Positions 57,471 to 64,000 of a stretch of 64,000 nucleotides of DNA are shown here, in pieces. The DNA comes from Heterocephalus glaber (lineage: Eukaryota > Chordata > Mammalia > Rodentia > Bathyergidae). How positions within the stretch are numbered: position 1 is the first letter of the stretch; every line of letters starts with the position of its first letter. The DNA lies in assembly GCF_000247695.1 (NCBI RefSeq), contig NW_004624752.1, forward strand, positions 1,123,771-1,187,770, read 5' to 3'. Below the pieces are notes generated by a model that had not been told where the DNA came from, made no database searches, and was given only the letters and a program-made list of their open reading frames with translations. Both the position numbers and the translations under genes were made by a program.

Positions 57471-58567
57471 CTTTTGCCAACATCTGTACTTGCCCTCCTT
57501 TCCAGCATCCTCAGGGAAAGCCATATGTTCACAACCCATGCAGGATGCTTTTGTCAGCAAGGCCTGAGCACAGCCCAGTGTGGAGGCTACAGGCTCTAAA
57601 TCCAGCCATTTGTTTTCTCATTCACTGAACTCTCATCTCTGTAGCCTTAACAGCACTGACAACTCATCAATATTAAGACTGCAAATTCATTGCCTCCTTA
57701 ATCATCTGACATCAGATATTAAGTCTCATTATGTGATTGGCTGGGATTTATGGCTGCAGTGTGCTGTCTCAGGCTCCCACAGAGGGATGACTTCTGGGAA
57801 ACTCTGGGTCTTAGGATGCTGGGGAATTCTTCTCGCTTCCTTTGGGGTGATTGTGCCAAATGCCACCAGGGCCAGCCTGACCTGCACAGGGCCTCACCAC
57901 CTGGCCAGAGCCTCTTGGACCCAGGGCTGTTGAGAAGATCCTGGAGAAGTTTTCTTTCTGCATTATGTTCCCTCTTGCCTGAGGAGCGTGCCTACCTCCT
58001 GTCTACTTTTAAATTGGGGTCTATCTGCCTCTCGAAAGCTGAGACTTTGCCCTAGCAGTGACAGCCTGCTGGAGCACGTCTTCACTGAATCCCAGGTGGA
58101 CAGGGGAGGGTCTGTGGGGCACTGTGGGGGCAGAGCTGTGGCCAGCTGGGGTGGTAACCCTGTACCTGGGTGCCTTGCACATTGTATGGGGTCCCCAGGC
58201 CCCAGGGCAGAGATGGGCAGGGGTGGGAGGCTGCTGAGTGGGACACTGGTACTATGGGCTTGCTGCATCTCCTGGGACTGATCCCTGCTGTCCCTCGAGG
58301 CTCTGGGGTGCCCTCACCCCAAGACTGGGCACCCCTCAGCTCTGCAGTCTGGCCGAGGCTCTAGCGAATGTGATGGTGATGCCTTGCCTGAGAGTGAGGT
58401 TTTGAGTCTGTCATGGGTGTGACGGGGTCACCACTGCAGGGGCCTCGGCCCAGCCCATGGGTGGATGTGAAGTTCAGCCCAGGTCCCAGCCCAATTCCAG
58501 CATCTTTCCTGGTTACCATGATGGGTGCCGCAGTGCAGAATGCTGACCTTCATTCTATTCCCTAATA
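57471..58567. other. No gene recognised
   Basis: GC-rich with an AT-richer part near 57620-57740. Frames up to 117 codons have no domain. Confidence 0.4.
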
Positions 58568-58727
58568 CAGTGCTAACTTGGTTCACACACTTAATTTGTT
58601 CCATGATTCTGGGGGAGATACTGGCCACAGCTGTGTTTGTCATCCAATGCAAAGCTTATGAATGGAAACAAATTTTGCCAAATGCTTCTGCTGTGAACTG
58701 AATTGTTCATGAACCAAGGTGTCACTA
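58568..58727. mobile_element. Second MITE-like element of the 43.6-kb family
   Basis: The left end reads CAGTGCTAACTTGGTTCACA and is preceded by TA. The right end is the complement of TAGTGACACCTTGGTTCATG. The left arm text 'ttgttccatgattctgg' matches the right arm of the element at 43626-43844. The interior is shorter and more diverged and the palindrome is poorer, so this is an older or deleted copy. Confidence 0.65.
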
Positions 58728-58929
58728 TGTTTGTTTTTTATTTGTAAATTGTCAAGTGGCAATTCCATGTATTCATTATATACCCAGGAAGTTTTGAAAT
58801 GGCTCAGTGGAGCTAATTAATACATCCTTGTTCACTGCAGTCATGTTTTAGTATAGATCTCTTAAAAGTATTCCTCCTGCCTGGCTAAAATTACAACCTT
58901 GAAACAGCTTCTCTCCAGCCCACATCACA

Positions 58930-59170
58930 ACTCTGTTCCATGCTGTACTTCTGAGTCCAGCTTTAGAATCAACCAAGTGCCCATCAACAGGAGAATGCAC
59001 AGAAAATGTGTGGTTTGTACACCGTGGAATATTACACAGCCTTAAAAAGGGAAGTCCTGTTATTTACAACACTGTGAAGGAGCCTGGAGGACATTAAACT
59101 CCATGAAATAAGCCAGGCACAGAGGGATAGACATTGCACAGTCTTATTTTGACTGTGGGATCTTAAGGAT
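58930..59170 (+). mobile_element. L1 3'-end remnant
   Basis: Old plus-strand L1 text: 'ccaagtgcccatcaacagga', 'gtggaatattacacagcctt' and 'atgaaataagccaggcacag' in order, the usual ORF2 3' end of older L1. Confidence 0.75.
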
Positions 59171-60032
59171 GCCTCCTTTTCCTGAAGGGAAACAGCTTTC
59201 AGTGGTTGAGGCTCAGCTAGGGAGATGCAGGGATGAGGACCAAGTCTCTGGGACTGTGTGCTTCCACAACATGGTTCAGGTTGAATCTTTAAGAAACCCT
59301 ACTGCCTCATGGGTACAGAAAAGGCTGCTGAGTGATTGTAAGGAGAGGAAATTTCTCTAATGTTTGCAGCTTCCTGAAAAGTTTGGGCTGTGTATGCCCC
59401 AAGGTGGGCATGTGTCAGGTGCTTGTGCTGGGCGAACATGTTTACCATCAGAGAGACATTTCTGTGAAGATTATGAACACAACAGTTTTGAATATCAGCT
59501 TTCTAAAAACAGCAGCTAGCAAATCATATTATCTTGTGCCATCAAAATATTACTTTTTTAAAAAAACACAGGTTTTCTTTTTTTTTTTTTTTTACAGATT
59601 TTGACAGTGATCTTACTTTTCCATTTCCTAAGGCCACGCAGCATTAAGTAGATCTCATTCCCATAAACCAAAGTGTTATTTACGATAACCCTGGTGTATA
59701 ATCAGCCACCCAGGCAGACACAATCTTTGGCAAGTTATTGAATAACATATTATAATTTCTACGACAAACTCATGAGATGCGATTTTCCCATTTTCATTAT
59801 TATATTTTCAGCTCAGACTATCACGTGGTTGCTTTTTATTAGTTTCCCTCTCCTTACCCACAATCTCTATGTGGTGAGACATTGTTCTCATACTCTCCTT
59901 TAACTTGTTGAACATGGTTCCTTCCATGTACTGATTATCTTTGTGTCAGCTGGGTTCTAAAGTTCTCATCCAGGGGCCCAATGTCTGGGTTTCTTCAGGG
60001 ACAGAAGAAGCTGCTATTACCTGCTGCCAACC
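59171..60032. other. No gene recognised
   Basis: AT-rich, with a T homopolymer run at about 59577-59593. Nothing diagnostic. Confidence 0.4.
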
Positions 60033-60150
60033 ACCCTAACCCTAATCCTAAGCCTCTAACCCATTAACCCTCTAACCCTAACCCTCTAAGTCTAATCCTC
60101 TAACCCTAACAACTCTAACCCTCACCCTCACCCAAATCCTAACTAACAAT
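60033..60150. repeat. Degenerate telomere-like (CCCTAA)n block
   Basis: Roughly 115 bases are built from CCCTAA-type words. Some are perfect (e.g. ACCCTAACCCTAA) and many are altered to CTCTAACCC or CCTAATCC. The C-rich strand is on plus. The pattern fits an old interstitial telomeric sequence, or a microsatellite derived from one. Confidence 0.85.
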
Positions 60151-60152
60151 CC

Positions 60153-60205
<53 letters not shown>
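60153..60205. repeat. (TC)n microsatellite
   Basis: A TC run directly follows the telomere-like block. Confidence 0.97.
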
Positions 60206-61339
60206 GTTTGTGTATCTCATAGTTTTTGTGTGTAGAGAACTGGGTATTTTAAATAATATAATTTAGGAAGTCTGGATATCAGACCCTGCCTTTGATTTGT
60301 TCAGGGTTTTCCTGGGCTCATGATGTGTAGTCTGGAACTTCACCAAATTTGCTTGTTAGCTCAGAGGTCAGGAAATGACAGCCAGCAAATCCCTGATGTC
60401 CTGAACTAACACGATTCACTGTGGCTAGAGGTTGCAGGCTCCATGCCCTGGCAATAACTCAGCCTTGGCCAGGCCTGCTCTTGTGTGACTCCTCAAGGTC
60501 AGCTAGAGGTAGAACTTGGGCCCTTTCAGGTCTTCCTGGGAATTAGCTCAGCCGAGCCCATGTGCAGGGCCACCCAGAGTCACAGGAGCACATGGCACTT
60601 TGTGCAGTCCCTGCAGACACCTCCCTCCCCAATGCTTCACTTTGTTTGAAGGCTTCTGGACATCTCTGTGGCCCCAGCTGGTGCTGTAGCCCCAGGCAGT
60701 GGCAGGGTCTAGTGACTGCTGTTGATAGTTTTCAGTAAACACCCTGGGCACTGGATTGTTTGCCCAGAGTGAGCTCAGAGTCGGGCAAATACAGAGAAGC
60801 CCTAAGAATGCAGCTTTCTGGGAACTGCCAGACAGCAAACAGTGACATCCTCTCAGGCCAGAGAGCAATAGTCATCTGCCCTGGGCTCCAGGCTGCTGGT
60901 TTTCAGGACTCCATGGAGCTTGGGAGGTGCTGAAAGTTTTGGGTTAATTTCCACAGTCCTGAAAAAGATGATTTTGACAATTATGGTCAGTGATTTTGGA
61001 TATCCTTCCATTGCCTCTACAAATCGACATCTGTTGGTCAGCATAGATGTCATAAAAACAGGAAAAATATTTTCCAGGAGTCCATCTTGGTGAAGTCGTC
61101 CACACAGAGAGAACAACCTGACCAGAAGCAGGAAGTCAGAGTGTGGGGAGCTCACCAAAGACCACAGAGCCACAGAGACCAGGCCACTGTGAGCCTCGCC
61201 CTCCACCAGCTGTGCGTGCTGCCAAGACTTTTACCCCAAATAGAGCTTCAGAGACCTGCAGGACATTTTCAAGCAACCAGTCCATGTAAGATGGAAGCCC
61301 CAGAGGGGAGGAACATATAGGGATAGAAAGAACACATCT
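60206..61339. other. No gene recognised
   Basis: Mixed composition. Minus-strand frames of 106 and 117 codons have no domain. Confidence 0.4.
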
Positions 61340-61700
61340 GAAAAATGTATAAATGTGATGAAATGCTTCATTCTACACATGCAAAACTACGAAGGGCCCT
61401 GAGGGGGATAAACTAAAAAGGAGCCACACTCCACATCACAATCAAACTGGGGAAAGAAAAATGACTCATCACAAACTCGAGGACTCCAGTAAGCTTAACA
61501 GCAGATTTCTCATCAGAAATACCAAATACACAAGCAAGCAAGACAGTGTCCTCCATACCCAGGAAAAAGGAGAAACTATCACCCAATTACCTTATTGCAG
61601 CAAAACTGTGCTTTGAAACTGAAGGGGAACTAAAGACATTTTCAGGTAACTCAAAACACAGAATGTGCTACCCACAGACCTGCCATCCAAAAACACTAAG
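61340..61700 (+). pseudogene. L1 ORF1 C-terminal remnant
   Basis: The block 'cacatcacaatcaaactgg' is followed by sequence encoding Thr-Ala-Asp-Phe-Ser-Ser at about 61498-61515. Next come the conserved 'ccataccc...', 'ggggaactaaagacattttc' and 'cacagacctgccatcc' segments. This is the ORF1 C-terminal domain that in active L1 binds RNA. Frameshifts and missing bases make it non-functional. It is followed in the same direction by ORF2. Confidence 0.8.
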
Positions 61701-61799
61701 AGAAGTAAGGGAACCCTGGGGAAACGGGGCACACATCAAGGTAAGGGTGTAATGACTAAGACAGCACAAATATCTTTCTTCTTCCCTTAGCTGACTTAA

Positions 61800-64000
61800 A
61801 ACCATATGACAGGACAACATGCACACAGGCTATTGTGATACACAAAGAAAACACATTTGGCTGTGACAAAGCAGGGAGTCATGCTGAAATCTAATGAAGA
61901 AGGGAGACTAGGACGTTATGTAGATGCCAAGGGTGAAATATCAAATCTGAAAGTCACTATGACAAACTCTGTATATAAATAATCTCCTGTCTTCTGTCAG
62001 CTTTTTAAGAAGAATAAAACTATTGAAGTATTAAATAGGCACTAGGTCATTGGGTTGACAATGTAGAGAAAGAACAATGATAGCACAGAGGGGCAGAGAG
62101 AAGAGAGCCATGTGAGGGATGTTTCTATCCCCTCAGTGGAGCTCAGTTAACAGATTCTGGTAAGCCCAGAAGTCTATAGTAAGGTCTAAGGCAGCCATTA
62201 ATAAAATAACTCCCAAAGTATAGCGAAATCGTGTGACTCAGTGCTGGCATCCTTCCAGGCCACCTCATGAATGAAATAAAAATATTGCATTAGAGAATAT
62301 TCATAGTGTGAAAGAAAACTGGAAAGAAGGAAAAGGGGAATAGAAACATCAGACACACAGGAAATGAACATTAAAATATGTAAATCCAAGTGTGTTAATA
62401 ATCACTTTAAGTGTGACTGGATTAAACAATCTAATAAAAAGACAGAAGTTTCCAGGCTGGATAAATAAACAAGATTTATTAATTTTATTTAGATTTAGAC
62501 ATATTTAGATTTAAATAGGTTACAAGTAAAAGGATGTTTAAAAATATATATCATGCAAAGAGTCCCATAAGAAAGCTGGGGTGGTATACAGCATCAGACT
62601 TAGACCAAATAAAGTCAAAAAGTTATTAGTGGTAGATTTTTATAATCATAAGAGGCCAACCTATAAAGGAGATATAACAATTAGAGACATATACAAACCT
62701 CCTAAAATACAGCCACCAAAAGCAGACCAAGTGAAAGGAAGATAGATAATTCAATAATAATCATTGAAGGCTTCAGTACCCTTTCAATAATGAACAGGGC
62801 CACCAGCCAGAAGATGGACAAGAAAAATCAGACTTGGAAAAGCACCATAGACTAGATGGGCCTAGAAGGCATTTGGGGAGCATCCCCCAACAACAGCAGA
62901 CACACCCTTCTCACCCACACATGGACCATCTCCAAGATGGACCACACGCAAGACCACGGGACTCATGTTGTGTGGTATCAAAAGAACCAGTGTTTGCTCT
63001 TACTGTGGTGGATTGAAATTAGGAAGCCGTGACATCAAGGAATTTCACAAATGTCTGCAAATTAAGTAACACACTCGAGATAACCAGTGGGTCAAAGAAG
63101 AATCACACAGGAAATGAGAAAATACAGAGTTGAATGAAAGGAAGTCACTGTCTACCAAAACTTATGGGGCCCAGCCAAAGAAGTGCTGGGAGGGCAGTTA
63201 CAGCCGGGAAAGCTTACATTTAAAGAAGGAAGAAGAATCTGAGATCAATATTCCAAACTTCCTCCTAAACACATGGGGATAAAAGAGAATCAAATGATAC
63301 CAGTTTAAGCAGAAGGAAGGAAGTAATAAAAATTAGAGCTGAAGGTAATGAAATGAAGAAGAGAAAAACAGTAAAGTTGATGTAATCAGAAGCTGGTCCT
63401 TCAAAAAGATCATCAAAATTGACTAAACTTTAGTTAAATTGATGAGAAAGAGAGAGAAAGAGAGAGAGAGAGATCAAATGACTGAAGAAAAGGACACTGT
63501 TGCTAGTGTTTCAGAAATAAAAGGAGCAAATGGAACACTGTAAACACCATGTGCCAACAAATAAGCAAACTCCACTCAACTGAAAAAATATTCTAGAGAG
63601 ACACAAACTCCTGACTCAGGAAGAAAGAAAATCTGAGTAGACCTATAATAAGTGACGAAATTGAATTAATAACCTAAAAATTATCTACCAGGAAAAGCCC
63701 AGGCCCAAATGGCTTCAGTGATGAATTCACAGCAATTCTTCACAAACTCTTCCAACAAACAGAGGAAAACAAGATGCTTCCCAAGGCCAGTATCACACTG
63801 ATATGCACATCACACAAAAAACATCACAAGAACCCTATAGAGTGGCATCTCTTCTGAATGTAGATGCAAAATCCTCAAGAAAGTGCTAGCACGAAATCCA
63901 GGGATGTATAACAAGGACTGTATGGCAAAGTAAATAGGATTTGTTCCAGCAATGAAAGATTGATTTGACACCTAAAACTCAATGAGCACAATAATTGTTC
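61800..64000 (+). pseudogene. L1 ORF2 remnant, runs off the right edge
   Basis: ORF2 sequence runs in order on the plus strand. The endonuclease domain is recognisable from about 62390 ('ttaagtgtgactggattaaa') through 62560-62960. The linker, with a (GA)n run at 63448-63473, covers about 63000-63600. The start of the reverse transcriptase domain is at 63670-63960 ('cccaggcccaaatggcttca'). Active ORF2 supplies nicking and reverse transcription for L1, but stops and indels are frequent here. It forms one element with the ORF1 piece at 61340 and continues beyond the window. Confidence 0.82.

Noticed and set aside
1..64000. Assignment to a named rodent species from SINE text
   Set aside because: The B1 and ID copies do not match squirrel- or beaver-type SINEs that I remember, but without comparison I cannot place them further.

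Overview
This window looks like an intergenic, repeat-rich stretch of a placental mammal nuclear genome, most likely a rodent or close relative. The clade evidence is internal: a 7SL-derived B1-type SINE carrying the internal duplication typical of rodent B1, two tRNA-derived ID-type SINEs, mammalian LINE-1 of several ages, ERVL-MaLR/MLT1-type LTRs and MIR fragments. I could not fix the species. I see no convincing protein-coding gene, rRNA, functional tRNA or CRISPR array. Nearly all open frames are short, overlap each other on both strands, lack recognisable domains, or lie inside repeats.

Layout: 1-2.2 kb is the 5' half of a minus-strand L1 (ORF1 plus probable 5' UTR). 2.2-9.5 kb is mostly unrecognised sequence with one MIR and three LTR remnants. 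9.5-14.2 kb is a long decayed plus-strand L1 interrupted by a B1 and an ID element. 14.2-15 kb holds L1 3' ends. 18.2-21.2 kb carries three MaLR-type LTRs, two of them tail to tail. 22.2-23.6 kb is an L1 ORF2 piece split by a second ID element. 23.6-33.7 kb is GC-richer, mildly CpG-enriched in places, and contains the longest open frames, none recognised. 33.7-35.3 kb combines an MLT1-type LTR with two L1 3' ends in opposite directions. 37 kb has a long CTTT microsatellite. 39-45.5 kb has three related minus-strand L1 3' ends (two of them tandem dimers, two with clear target duplications), an L1 3' remnant, an MLT1-type LTR and a palindromic MITE-like element. 48.8 kb has a polypurine tract. 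49.7-52.6 kb is one old L1 containing two short L1 3' insertions and an ERV1-like solo LTR. A second MITE-like copy lies at 58.6 kb, a degenerate telomere-like block followed by a TC microsatellite at 60 kb, and a further L1 (ORF1 end, then ORF2) runs off the right edge.

There is no operon or pathway to describe. The informative content is the order of insertions: old L1s were hit later by SINEs, an LTR and 5'-truncated younger L1s, and several junctions still show target-site duplications. The most notable items are the L1 3' ends with a duplicated 3' UTR module, the palindromic DNA-transposon-like pair, and the solo LTR whose removal rejoins the interrupted L1. All family assignments rest on motif recognition from memory without database comparison.
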